From: Mytilus edulis
Taxonomy: Eukaryota; Mollusca; Bivalvia; Mytilida; Mytilidae
Direction: 5' to 3'
NCBI RefSeq assembly: GCF_963676685.1
Contig: NC_092349.1
Span: forward strand, 87,122,604-87,186,603
Length of the DNA: 64,000 bases
Positions 1-10,229 of this stretch are shown here, piece by piece. Both the position numbers and the translations under genes were made by a program. The notes beneath the pieces were generated by a model that ran no database searches, was not told the origin of the DNA, and saw only the letters and a program-made list of their open reading frames with translations. How positions within the stretch are numbered: the stretch's first letter is position 1; every line of letters begins with the position of its first letter.

Positions 1-125
1 TGTAAAGCTGTATATACACTGTACATCTCTAAAGCAGTATATAAACTGTACATCTGTAAATCTATATATAAACTGTACATCTGTAAAGCTGTATATAAAC
101 TATACATCTGTAAAACTGTATTAAA
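1..125. repeat. 27-bp minisatellite
   Basis: About 4.5 tandem copies of a 27-bp unit of the form catctgtaaagctgtatata plus aactgta. The anchor (g/t)(t/a)tacatc recurs at positions 21, 48, 75 and about 102, so the period is exactly 27. Copies differ by a few substitutions. The array may continue to the left of the window. Positions 126-300 hold nothing I recognise. Confidence 0.85.
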
Positions 126-300
126 TCGTATCACACAAGATGCAGTGGTAGAATCTATATATTGAGCTTATACACAGATCTCAAAATGTGCATTTAATAT
201 ACATTTTTACAGCGTTGAAGTTAATTTCAGCTTTAATAATGTACAGTTTTTTCACAGTTTTACATATGTACAATTTATATATCTTTGTTTTTCTGTTGTA

Positions 301-485
301 TTAGTTGCACTTCCAAAAGGGTCGTAGTCTTTGAAATGCAGATCTTGCTTTGACTAGCCTACTTTCGATTTTTTTTTGCGTTGAATGTTCTGTACAAACA
401 ACAGTTCCTAGATAAGTAAATGTATCTACCGATTGGATTTCTGTGCCCTCAGCTTTTACTTTCAAGTTAAATAATGTGTTGTATC
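301..485 (-). mobile_element. RTE-type LINE reverse transcriptase fragment, downstream part
   Basis: Read on the minus strand, this stretch encodes a segment with the core VDTFTYLGTVV, then KKIESRLVKARSAFQRL and PFWK. That is the typical region after the catalytic palm of RTE-like LINE reverse transcriptases, recognised from memory. It joins logically to the piece at 2158-2425: the upstream part ends in an AKKT-like stretch, and this part begins MRYNTLFNLKVKAEG. The 357-bp satellite array separates them. The first 40 residues of the open frame running to 609 are satellite sequence, not LINE. The element is dead. Confidence 0.7.
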
Positions 486-2157
486 GCATTTCCTGTTTAC
501 AAAACTTTGAATTTTTCGAAAAACTGAGGATTTTCTTATCCCAGGAATAGACTACCTTATTCGTATTTGGCATAACTTTTTCGAATTTCGGATTTTCAAT
601 GCTCTTCAACTCTGTACTTGTTTGGCTTTATAAATATTTTGATCTAAGCGTCACTGATGAGTCTTATGTAGACGAAACGCGCGTCTGGCGTACTAAATTA
701 TAATCCTGGTACCTTTGATAACTATTTTACACCACTGGGTCGATGCCACTGCTGGTGGACGTTTCGTCCCCGAGGGTATCACCAGCCCAGTAGTCAACAC
801 TTCGGTGTTGACATGAATATCTATAATGTGGTTATTTGTCTAAATTTCCTGTTTACAAAACTTTGAATTTTTCGAAAAACTGAGGATTTTCTTATCCCAG
901 GAATCGATTACCTTAGTCGTATTTGGCATAACTTTTTCGAATTTCGGATTCTCAATGCTCTTCAACTTTGTACTTGTATGGCTTTATAAATATTTTGATC
1001 TGAGCCTCACTGATGAGTCTTATATAGACGAAACGCGCGTTTTGCGTACTAACTTATAATCCTGGTACCTTTGGTAACTATTTACACCACTGGGTCGATG
1101 CCACTGCTGGTGGACGTTTCGTCCCCGAGGGTATCACCAGCCCAATAGTCAACACTTCGGTGTTGACATGAATATCTATAATGTGGTTATTTGTTTAAAT
1201 GTCCTGTTTACAAAACTTTGAATTTTTCGAAAAACTGAGGATTTTCTTATCCCAGGAATAGACTACCTTAGTCGTATTTGGCATAACTTTTTCGAAATTC
1301 GGATTCTCAATATTACTGCTCTTCAACTTTGTACTTGTTTGGCTTTATGAATATTTTGATCTGAGCGTCACTGATGAGTCTTATGTAGACGAAACGCGCG
1401 TCTGGCGTACTAAATTATAATCCTGGTACCTTTGCTAACTATTTACACCACTGGGTCGATGCCACTGCTGGTGGACGTTTCGTCCCCGAGGGTATCACCA
1501 GCCCAATAGTCAACACTTCGGTGTTGACATGAATATCTATAATGTGGTTATTTGTCTAAATTTCCTGTTTGCAAAACTTTGAATTTTTCGAAAAACTGAG
1601 GATTTTCTTATCCCAGGAATAGATTACCTTAGTCGTATTTGGCATAACTTTTTCGAATTTCGGATTCTCAATGCTCTTCAACTTTGTATTTGTTTGGCTT
1701 TATAAATATTTTGATCTGAGCGTCACTGATGAGTCTTATGTAGACGAAACGCGCGTCTGGCGTACTAAATTATAATCCTGGTACCTTTGATAACTATTCA
1801 CACCACTGGGTCGATGCCACTGCTGGTGGACGTTTCGTCCCCGAGGGTATCACCAGCCCAGTAGTCAACACTTCGGTGTTGAGATGAATATCTATAATGT
1901 GGTTATTTGTCTAAATTTCCTGTTTACAAAACTTTGAATTTTTCGAAAAACTGAGGATTTTCTTATCCCAGGAATAGATTACCTTAGTCGTATTTGGCAT
2001 AACTTTTTCGAATTTCGGATTCTCAATGCTCTTCAACTTTGTGCTTGTTTGGCTTTATTAATATTTTGATCTGAGCGCCACTGATAAGTCTTATGTAGAC
2101 GAAACAAGCGTCTGGCGTACTAAATTATAATCCTGGTACCTTTGATAACTATTTTTA
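486..2157 (+). repeat. Tandem array of a 357-bp dispersed repeat (about 4.7 copies)
   Basis: The landmark cctgtttacaaaactttg recurs near 491, 849, 1202, 1564 and 1919, a period of 353-362 bp. Each unit holds, in order: the block ending in gctcttcaactttgta; a tgatgagtcttatgtagacg stretch; the partly self-complementary gacgaaacgcgcgtctggcg; a ccactgctggtgg palindrome; and a hairpin gtcaacacttcggtgttgac. The array ends in a partial unit at ...gataactattt. Single or few-copy relatives occur at 9.6, 21.2, 27.2, 28.4, 41.4, 49.2 and 60.5-61.4 kb. The family is familiar to me from Mytilus sequence. Confidence 0.9.
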
Positions 2158-2425
2158 AAGTCTTTTTAGCGTTCAATTCTATTCCAATTTGGCTTGCAAA
2201 ATGACTTAGCCGATTTGTCTTTTCCTGCATATTGTCTTGTTTTGATGACAGGAGTGCTATGTTATCAGCAGTCAAGGTCTTCTAGGGTTGTAACTTGTAA
2301 ACATTGACAATGCGATATCTCTTTTGTTGTCAACATCACCTAGTCAATGGCAACCAGGAATAAGACGGATGAGATGATCAGCCCTGTCGTATTCCAGATT
2401 TGACTTCAAACTAGTCTGTTTTCTT
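2158..2425 (-). mobile_element. RTE-type LINE reverse transcriptase fragment, upstream part
   Basis: The minus-strand translation shows a degenerate SGIRQGC-type region near 2350-2410. It is followed, in a broken frame, by TADNIALLSSKQDNMQEKT (about 2215-2275) and an LSHFASQIG stretch. In RTE-like enzymes this position is FADDIALLS. Here the catalytic FADD has become TADN, so one of the two metal-binding Asp residues is gone, and there are stop codons and frame changes. Together with 301-485 this is one LINE copy split by the satellite array. Confidence 0.7.
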
Positions 2426-2714
2426 GTTGTCAAACAGTTAGAAGTGATATAAAACTATTAACACACAGTGGCATTTACAATCAATCATTATTTCCTGATA
2501 ACTATTTTTGAGTAAGACTAACAGGCGGAACGACAAGTTGTTTATATCTAGCTTTTTGGAACTATATTGTTTTTGCACAAATACAAATTTCAATTTAAAA
2601 TATTTTCTATTATGAAAAGGTTTAGTCAGAATATATCACAATTTTGGTTTTTGGAGAAAGAGAGTTTTTCAAACAATAGATTTAAAAAAAGTATAGGACA
2701 GATACATAAAAAAA

Positions 2715-2781
2715 GCATTATCAAGGTTGCATTATTTTATTTTGTTTGAAATTTGCTGTCATGTACATTTCTTCCTCGAAT
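2715..2781 (-). other. Predicted 3'UTR exon of Kunitz locus 1
   Basis: On the minus strand, a pyrimidine-rich acceptor ending tttttgttttcag precedes ATTCGAGGAAGAAATG at 2781. An AATAAA signal lies about 40 nt further on (complement of 2736-2741). The same acceptor-plus-exon block is found downstream of loci 2, 3 and 5, each time after a conserved donor that follows the Kunitz stop codon. I infer an intron in the 3'UTR; transcript data would be needed to confirm it. Confidence 0.5.
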
Positions 2782-3029
2782 CTGAAAACAAAAACACAGG
2801 TGAAAAAATTAGCAAGTTCTTTGCATTTCAACAAATAACTTAGTTTGTTGATTATCTTATATATATCTTTTCAATATGTGTATAAAAATATAACTTCTGT
2901 TTTGACCTTGGTTTGTGTCAAAATACTAAAATGTGTAGTGTAAACATTCTAACAAGGAATTTCAAAGAAAATTCTGTGTAATATAATGTCATGTAACAGA
3001 AATATGTAATTTGTTAACCGATGTTTCAA

Positions 3030-3275
3030 AGTTACTAGTTAAAGGACGTATACCATTGCTTCCATTGAAACAGGATCTTCTAACCCTTCCAGAACAACTG
3101 AGATCACTGTTTTTTGGGGTTCTAGTTAATTCGTTCTTAGTTATCCATGATGCGTTTTATCTATTGTTTGTCCATAGCTGTTTAAATAATTCGATGGCGT
3201 TGTATCTTCTCTTTCAAAATGTCAGACTAATTGAATATTCTACTGACATGAATATCTTGTCTTGAAAAAAATAAA
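3030..3275. repeat. Dispersed repeat family C, reverse-oriented copy
   Basis: Shares the order of a family whose best copy is 38825-39070, read on the opposite strand: acctgagatcac, then gttcttagttatccatgatg, then catagctg, then aatattctac. The 84-codon frame here, and its counterpart at 14388-14627, are chance openings in this repeat. Confidence 0.6.
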
Positions 3276-3356
3276 GGATGTTCTTACATATATTTATCTG
3301 TAATATGACTGTACAATTTGAAAGCAACCCTATTTTAAAAGTCATTGAAACAATTA

Positions 3357-4039
3357 TCAGTCAGGGTAATAACAAGTAATTTTTTTTAGTTACTTATATA
3401 TTAAGTAATTTTTGTTTTTAAAAATAATAAAATTACTTAATAGAGTTATTTTATTTTCAATAGAAACATAGACTAAATGTAGTTTTCATGATTTTAAACA
3501 ACATTTTATATCATAAAATAAAAAATTTATCAGATTTGAGAGGAGTATAGAGATAAAGGGTTACTTTAAAAATAATGACAATATTACTTGAATAAGTTAT
3601 TTTATACATTTTTGAAATAAATTAGCAATTACACTTATCTAAGTCACACATGTAATTGATTTGGGTTACAAATTATAAATAACTTCAGGTCTTAATTAAT
3701 TCACAAGTATTTATCTATTTATATCAGTCTACCTTCAAGATTTTAGAGGAAAATGATAAAGAGACCAATCTTTGACCCAGAAGCGTCGGTATATGAAAGA
3801 TAAGTGCGTCAGAAAGTTAATCAGTGTTTCGGAAGAGTTAGTTTTTATATATAAAGGGAAAAATAACCAGATGACTCTGAAAATTTTTTAATGCTAGTAA
3901 AATCTGTATTATTGGACACCTATAAAAATAATATTCAGAAAAATTACTTATAAAAGTTGTATTTAAATTAGCCTCGTTTTCAACATTACTTGTATAGGTA
4001 ATTTTAATTGTTACTTGTTTAAGTAATGCCCCTGACTGA
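3357..4039. mobile_element. MITE-like DNA transposon with TTA target duplication
   Basis: The ends are inverted repeats, TCAGTCAGGG on the left and CCCTGACTGA on the right, with weaker similarity inside (AAGTAA and TTACTT motifs). TTA at 3354-3356 and 4040-4042 looks like the target duplication. Copy B of the segmental duplication has the uninterrupted site near 14740 (accattagagataaag against caatta...ttatagataaat), which supports an insertion. The 3-bp TTA duplication suggests a PIF/Harbinger-type mobiliser, which is inference. There is no transposase frame. It sits in the presumed 3'UTR intron of locus 1. Confidence 0.75.
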
Positions 4040-4201
4040 TTATAGATAAATCTAATGAAACATACAACATTTGCGTCTTAATAATAAGAATAAGTGAATT
4101 TCAGCTAAATGGTTACTCTGCAGTAATTAATGTCAGATATTAAAACGTAAATACCTCCAATTATGGGAATAATAAATGCAGATTTATCATACAATACATA
4201 C

Positions 4202-4369
4202 ACTTATGTTAGACACAAGTAGCCTGGCAGTCAGCAATACTTTGAAAATTGTTCCCATTTCCATCACAGCCTCCGTAAGTAAATTCTTCACACTGTGTTG
4301 TTTGATCTTTGTAATAGTATCATGTAAAGGATCCCTCACATGGTCCAGGGTCGGGCCTTAGATTACAAA
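4202..4369 (-). pseudogene. Locus 1, Kunitz domain 2 exon with in-frame TGA
   Basis: The exon follows a ttgtttgcag acceptor and encodes, after the split codon, CNLRPDPGPCEGSFT, then a TGA stop, then YYYKDQTTQCEEF, YGGC, GNGNNF and the final Cys pair, ending in TAA at 4209-4211. All six cysteines and the YGGC and NNF motifs are present and the length matches the paralogues exactly (161 nt to the stop), so the TGA is the only lesion. It falls where paralogues have Arg, consistent with one CGA to TGA change. A GTATGT donor starts 7 nt after the stop codon, at 4201. Confidence 0.85.
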
Positions 4370-7314
4370 CTGCAAACAATGATGTATCGGTGGTTAAAAA
4401 ATTATTTTGCAGATAGGATAAAAAAAAGTGCTTAAACCATGTATTGAAACAAATCAAATAGTCATACGTACCAGTATACAACTAACATAAAAACATAATA
4501 GCAAACACAAAACATTCAATTATAAATTGTACGATCAAGGGACTTTTTATGTATAAATTTGAAGGGGGATCATGCACTTTTAAATTGTACCATAAGTTCA
4601 TGCGAAAGTCTATGTAAACATGGTATGATTTCAGTTTATACACTGACAGGAATATATATATTGTTACGGAAGAAAAATCGTTCTCTTTTTGTTTAAATTT
4701 TATCGTTTTAATGAGCTATAAGGATGTTCGCTTGTCATGTTTTGGGTATTTTGTCCGAATTTCGGAATCCTGTGGTTTTATCTATTTGGATGTCTTGAAA
4801 AAAATTGCCCATTGACCCCCATTTTTCTATTTATAAATCTATTATATGTATAATTGTAAGCCATCTGTAAAGTCTCAAAAAATCTTTGTAATTTTTTATA
4901 GTATTTTAGCGCTTTAACTTGTCAATGATGAAGCTATGAAAAATCAAAAGAGAACATTTCCCACCAAAAAGTCAATGGCTAATATCTGGAAAACAAGCAC
5001 ACTGGTCTATATATTTTTTTTGGCCTTTTTTCGATCGTTCTCCTATCAATATATACTAATGTTATGAAAAGCTTGTTATTTTGAAACTGTTTAGCGCACT
5101 TTCTTAAAGCAACGTTTCTCCAACGCATTTGAAGAGACTTTGTGTCTAACCTATTCTAAAGATATTCTGGTAATATTTAACTAGACCTCTTGCTCTACAT
5201 CTGATCTCATTGTTTTGATTGACCTGTTTATGTATTCAACATTGTTTTTGTTTATAGATTCGTACTGCAAGGGTCAATGGAAAAGAGTATACCCTCTATA
5301 TATCAACTATGTTAAAAGCGTTTAATTATTTGTAAGATAACAATGGAAATATTTGAGAAAATCTTCTACATCTAACAACACATTTTATGAAGCACAACAA
5401 TAAGATAGTGTTTTAGTAAGGTTTACTCGTAAAATGAAACGCTCATTTATAATGATTATCTTTTAAACTTTACAAAATTACTGAACTACAAGGAAAATTC
5501 AAAAAAGAAGGTCCCTAATCAAATGTCAAAATCAAAAGCTTAAACACACCAAACTAATGGATAACAACTGTCATATTCCTGACTTGGTACAGCCAATTTA
5601 TTTTGCGTAGCAAATGATTGATTACACCTGGTTTTAAAGCTGTCTTAACCTCTCACTCGCATCAAAAACAAAGTTACTGTACTTGATACTTTAAAATCTC
5701 AGAAAACATATAATTTGATTTTTCTTAAATCCTATTATATGTTAAATTTCCACGTTACTATTTAACATTACTCGTTTGAAAACACTTACCACAATGTTTG
5801 ATGCACACTTCTTTTGTTCTAAAATTGTTTGCATTGCCTTTACAGCCACCAAACGTAAACTCTTCACACTGTTCTGTCTTTGAGTTGAAGAAAAATCTGA
5901 TATCTGTTTCACCACATGGTCCAGAGTCTTTTCGTTGGTTACAAACTTCAAAACAAAACATTTCATTTACGTGTCACCACAGACAGTTATATTTCTTAGG
6001 TTTGCAGAATATTTTATATATATTTGATACTGACATGTCGAGTGGAGAAATATCGTATTACATAAGTATTTGCGGATGAATCAGATTCTGTAATAAACTT
6101 TATTCTATTTTCCTTTTGATGCTCAACAAGATGTGTCCTTTTAATATGACATTTGCATCTATAATACAACTACTCTAAATATAAAGTTTCACAACAAAAT
6201 TCATCAACATTTATTATATAATTAATGTATTGATGAGTGTAAAAGCGAATAACAAAAATTGAAACACCTTTTAAAGAGAATCGAAAGCTACCAAAAGGAC
6301 ATGCAGACTCATAACCCGAAATAAACTGACAACGCCATGAATAAAAACCAACAGATAAACAGATAAATAACATTACACACAATGCAAAATAGGAAACTTA
6401 AGACTAAGCTCCAACCTCACCACAATTTGAGGTTTTCTCAGATGCTACGTACGAAACAATAAAAAGATCCTGCCTCACATATATCATCTGTAGTAATTAG
6501 ATAAACATTAAAGAATGAACATGCAATGTCAGTTGTGTTTAAAAAGTGTGCACGACTAGTATAGACAATGTAGTTTATGTCACTCTTCTCCTTTACAAAA
6601 ATAAACCCGGAAATCACGGATTTTTTTCATCTGGTCAAACCTAACTAATTGTCATGGAACTTCCATTTAGGGATGTTTGTCCTCTATTTCTTTACTTCTT
6701 GCCAAATTTGCAGAATCCTCTGATTTTATCCATGTATTGTCATTAACAAAATTTGCCCACTAACCCCAACTTTTCTTTTTATAATTTAATTACATAAAGT
6801 TTAAAACGCCATATTTCAACATTTTATAAAATTCTTGTTGTTTTTTTCAGTGTTTGAAACAAATAAGGTGCCAATTTTAAATATATGAAAAATCTAGAGA
6901 GAATAATTCCCCGCCAAATTTTCAATGGCTTATATCTCGAAAACGAGCACACTTTTTTTCTACTTTTTTAGTTTCTTTATTTTTATACTATCAATTAATA
7001 ATAGTCTTTTAAAAAGCTTGGTTTTTTTAACAGAGTAGCGAACATCCTTAAATTGTTTAAAAAATTAAAATTATATTCTTAAACATCGGGCGAAAGACTT
7101 AAGACTGAAGGAACTGTTAGACATTTGTTCTAATGGTGCACCAAAAACATAAAACACACAAACACACTTGAGCGAAATACAACAATATCAAACTGCACTT
7201 ACCATTTTTCTTAATTGTTGTTCCACCTGTACCTGCCTGAGCACCGTTTACCCCGGAGTGAACAAGAACACTAATTACAAAGATAAACATGAGTATTTTA
7301 AAATGGAGTTCCAT
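4202..7314 (-). CDS. Kunitz locus 1: secreted two-domain Kunitz inhibitor, interrupted by a stop
   Basis: This is a minus-strand gene of three coding exons: signal peptide (7203-7314), Kunitz domain 1 (5790-5945) and Kunitz domain 2 (4209-4369 to the stop). All junctions are phase 1 with GT-AG introns. The intended product is about 142 residues: a signal peptide, a short Gly/Thr-rich linker, then two domains each with the C-x8-C-x15-C-x7-C-x12-C-x3-C spacing. Kunitz domains normally block serine proteases outside the cell by inserting the P1 residue after the second Cys. P1 here is Gly in domain 1 and Glu in domain 2, so trypsin inhibition is doubtful. Domain 2 carries an in-frame TGA at 4320-4322, leaving about 105 residues. 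Introns contain two MITE copies and family B and C repeats. It is either a null allele, a decaying gene, or a gene that makes a one-domain product. Confidence 0.75.
4719..5107. mobile_element. MITE-like element, copy 1 (AAGGATGTTCGC ends)
   Basis: Starts taaggatgttcgc and ends with a degraded complement (agcgcactttcttaaa). Its body matches the element at 6668-7050 over most of its length, including the shared blocks attgcccattgacccccatt against tttgcccactaaccccaact and tcaatggcta(at)atc. Both copies are in introns of locus 1. There is no coding capacity. Confidence 0.65.
5480..5680 (+). repeat. Dispersed repeat family B
   Basis: The block runs from ggaaaattcaaaa through gtccctaatcaaat, taactgtcatattcctgact(tggtaca) and acctggttttaaagctg to cctctcactc. 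The same order is seen at 12825-13085, 36470-36710, 45735-45925, 57430-57625 and partly at 46295-46350. It lies in the intron between the two Kunitz exons of locus 1. Confidence 0.7.
5790..5945 (-). CDS. Locus 1, Kunitz domain 1 exon (symmetrical phase 1-1)
   Basis: The exon of 156 nt begins after a gttttgaag acceptor and ends G before gtaagtg (5783-5789). After the split Val codon it encodes CNQRKDSGPCGETDIRFFFN, then SKTEQCEEFTFGGC, GNANNF and a final CIKHC. All six cysteines have canonical Kunitz spacing. P1 is Gly. Because it is flanked by phase-1 introns on both sides it can be gained or lost without disturbing the frame, and no equivalent is visible in locus 2. Confidence 0.88.
6235..6440 (+). 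repeat. Dispersed repeat family C, copy in locus 1 intron
   Basis: Fragments resemble the family C order: cgaaagctaccaaaaggaca, cagactcataacccgaaata, aactgacaacgccatg, acacaatgcaaaatag, and ccaacctcaccacaa. A matching copy lies in the paralogous intron at 15990-16170, so the insertion is older than the segmental duplication. Confidence 0.55.
6668..7050. mobile_element. MITE-like element, copy 2 (inverted ends intact on the right)
   Basis: Starts tagggatgtttgtcc and ends gagtagcgaacatcctta, which are imperfect inverted complements of each other. The body matches 4719-5107, including tcaatggctta(t)atctcgaaaac. It is non-coding. Two copies inside a single gene, both in introns, suggest a family that tolerates or prefers AT-rich intron sequence. 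Confidence 0.65.
7203..7314 (-). CDS. Locus 1, signal-peptide exon
   Basis: The ATG at 7312-7314 starts MELHFKILMFIFVISVLVHS, a short basic start plus a hydrophobic core. It is followed by GVNGAQAGTGG and TTIKKN, then G in front of a gtaagtgc donor (7195-7202). Cleavage is likely after VNG. I chose this ATG over an in-frame one 30 nt upstream because locus 2 aligns from exactly this Met (MERHFRIFMF) and the upstream residues are AT-rich noise. The exon has 37 codons plus one base, so the intron is phase 1. Confidence 0.85.
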
Positions 7315-7379
7315 GATAAAAAAATAAAATATTATTAGCAACTTTGCATGTTTATTTAATATTTAGCTAACACAACAGC

Positions 7380-7450
7380 TGCGATATAAAACGTGTTGTA
7401 TTCTGAAAGGGGAAGTAATGTACAATAATGATTGGTTATATTCAACCAAT
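7380..7450 (-). promoter_or_regulatory. Presumed core promoter of Kunitz locus 1
   Basis: Positions 7384-7426 are identical over 43 bases to 16877-16919 upstream of locus 2, although the flanks have diverged. On the minus strand the block ends in ACGTTTTATAT, a plausible TATA element about 70 nt before the start codon. Just upstream, at 7431-7450, is the inverted pair ATTGGTT and AACCAAT, so CCAAT is present on both strands. Confidence 0.55.
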
Positions 7451-8480
7451 AAAATCTTAGCGATCATTTTAACAAGGAAGAATTTTTTTACTTACATTTT
7501 TTTTTAATAAAAACATGCTGTGATTGTCAATGAATACCGTAAAAAAACATATATCAAAATTGTAGATATGACACAAAGAAGAGAGATGAGACAACTGTAT
7601 TCTTACCATTTAAAAACTAAATGAACCACCATTTTCTATATTACCACTTGTTTTGTTATTTGGTATCATACATTTTTTTATCAGAAAATGTTAAAGAAGC
7701 TACGAAATTAAGGTGTCCATTAGTTTTATACAACCAATGTGTCCACAGTTCTTGCAATTTTACATTGAGATTGTCAGGCAATTATTGACAGTATTATTTA
7801 AGATTTGTTTGCTAGATTTACTAAATAATTTGCAAAGATATCCTCGCATCAGTGCTCATCGATGCAGATATGTCACAATTGAGATCTGGTATTGAATGCC
7901 GCTTCGTGCGTATCATTCCAACTTCAGTCTTTTTCAATTGACTTACAAATAGAGAGATATAGTATGATTTCCAGCATATTTGCTATTCGTTCTTTTTTTT
8001 TAGTACATAAATTGGGTCGTTAGTTTTCTCGTTCTAATTGTTTTACATTTGTCCTTTTGAGGCTTTTTATAGCTGGCTATGCGGTATGGGCTTTGCTCAT
8101 TAATGAAGGCCGTACAGTGCCATATAGTTGTTAATTTCAGATTCATTTGGTCTCTTATGGAGAGTTGTCTCATTGGCAATCTTACCACATCTTCTTTTTT
8201 ATATCTGCCAGAATCCAAACAAAATATTTCAGAAATTAAAGTCACCCTACGGACAAACAATGAAAAGCAAGGGTAGGCAAAAAAAGGAATATATCAACAA
8301 AAATGGGAACACTCATTTGGGAAATATCCAAGGTCGTTAGTTAAGATACAAAACAAAATTTAAAGCCCTTAGTGTCTCAATTCAAGTTTTATCAATATCA
8401 AAACATGTACGAAAATAATCATAGAACACAGATTTATAGATGTGTTAAAAACAGTTAAGTTGATTCAAAATATAATTGTT
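7451..8480. other. No gene; upstream flank of locus 1, with a retroelement tail
   Basis: This stretch aligns with 16940-18070 in copy B. At 8025-8215 it holds a copy of the retroelement 3' tail family (ggctatgcggtatgggcttt, tctcattggcaatcttacca, catcttcttttttatat). The short overlapping open frames here are all inside that repeat or its diverged flanks. No exon was recognised. Confidence 0.6.
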
Positions 8481-9574
8481 TTTTTTTTATTGAAATTTGA
8501 AAATTCGCAAGTTGATATGATATAAAGCTTATACGAGAAAGTAGAATAAGTTATTTCAAGTGAGTTTCACGAATAAGCTCGTTTGCGGCGAATTTCACGT
8601 AGGCAAACTATTCTTGAGTAGTAAAGAAAGAGGATTTTGGATGGCTTTTGTGTAAAATTAATTTCGTAAAACTCTTTCATATCCCTTGATTAAAATACAT
8701 AAATTGGTATAAAAGATTACTAATGGGCCAGGATTTTCTTTCTATTGTCAAAAAATTAAGAACATTTGGGATACTTCTACCTTAACCTCGTTCCTGCCTT
8801 TTGAAAGTAAACAGTTGGAAAGCATGTTAACTGGAGGCATTTTTTTTTTGTTCAATCAGCACACTATACTACACGATGATTAAATCAGCGATACCCTCAA
8901 TAAATCATTTATGCTAAGCGTTGGTTAGAAATTTTTACTTTGTTTCAAAGACAAAAAAATGTGTTAAGAATATTGTTTCAAAGAGTGGAGTTGCCAACAA
9001 CCAAGTAGAACCATAAGGCCTTCATATTGGGCCAAAAATCTGGACACCAACATATAAAGTCATCAATATATAATTTGAAATCAATCTAAAATAAATGAAA
9101 ATTATATGCATACTCACAATATGATTTTTATCTTTTTTGATGCTTACCATTTTTATAATTCCAAAAGGGTAATTAGTATCCATAAAACAAGACTATAAAT
9201 CCATTGTTGTATTCAAAGTTGTACAAAAACAAAGATCCATTGAAAGATTTATATAAATGTCGTTTAATTTATTAATAGTTGAATAAAACAAGATATTTCT
9301 TACGTACGAATGCACTATGTAACATCTTCATTGATTAAAGACAAAGTAAAAAAAACGTGTTATCTTTCATGTCACAAGCTATTGACAATAACTATTTATA
9401 TACTTATTTTTTTTATTTATAGTAGGACAATCATAAATTTGAAACAATCAGTTTGCATTATATTTTTACACATTTAACGTAAAATTATAAATTGTGGTTT
9501 CATAAATGTTCTATAGATACCAGTTTTCGTGGATTTTCTGGTTACAGATAAACTCATTGTAGATACCAGGATTA

Positions 9575-9930
9575 ACATTTTATATTTACGCCAGACGCGC
9601 GTTTCGTCTACAAAAAAGACTCATCAGTGACGCTCGAATCAAAAAAGTTTCAAAGGCCAAATAGAGTACGAAGTTGAAGAGCATTGAGGACCAAAATTCC
9701 TAAAAATTTTGCCAAATACAGCTAGGATAATCTATTCCTAAGGTAGAAAAGCCTTAGTTTTCTAAAAAATTCAAGTTTTGTTAACAGTTAATTTATAATT
9801 ATGAAGATATCAATGATAACTCAAGTCAACACAGACGTGCTGACTACTGGGCTGGTGATACTCTAGCTAGCTGGAGAAAATAAATATCCACCAGCAGTGG
9901 CATCGACCCAGTGGTTGCAAATAAACTCAT
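9575..9930 (-). repeat. 357-bp repeat family, single reverse copy
   Basis: It carries the family landmarks on the opposite strand: gccagacgcgcgtttcgtct, actcatcagtgacgctc, gaagttgaagagcattgagg, and the ccaccagcagtgg palindrome followed by catcgacccagtgg. The UUCG hairpin position is degraded. Confidence 0.8.
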
Positions 9931-10229
9931 CATAGATATCAGGATAAAAATTCATCAGATGCAGATGACCTCAAAATCAATGTTTGAACAATAGCAAATT
10001 GTATTTAAGCTTGTTTAAAGACATCGACAAATCCAAGAAACTAACTATCCACAAACATGCAAACTGTCTTTAATCGTTTCCGAGAATATAAATGAATCGA
10101 CGGTTTTAACGAAATCATTTTGATATTATTAAAATGTATTTGCATGTATGACATTGAATTCGATCTATCACTAACATTATCGTGCAGGATATAAATTTTG
10201 AATTAAAAGACAATTCGTTAATGTTTTTC

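Larger units (their letters stand above)
2690..9540. repeat. Segmental duplication, copy A (holds Kunitz locus 1)
   Basis: Long stretches align by eye with 13.9-20.4 kb. Examples are 2700-2790 with 13930-14030, 2890-3020 with 14110-14240, 3030-3270 with 14380-14650, 4140-4370 with 14860-15065, 7200-7450 with 16700-16940, 7500-8450 with 17000-18070, and 9000-9500 with 19850-20330. Copy A has a mobile element at 3357-4039 and an extra Kunitz exon at 5790-5945 that copy B lacks. The block at about 8480-8900 is inverted in copy B. Confidence 0.85.

Noticed and set aside
301..609. One 102-codon gene
   Set aside because: It is a fusion by chance of LINE sequence (301-485) with satellite sequence (486-609).
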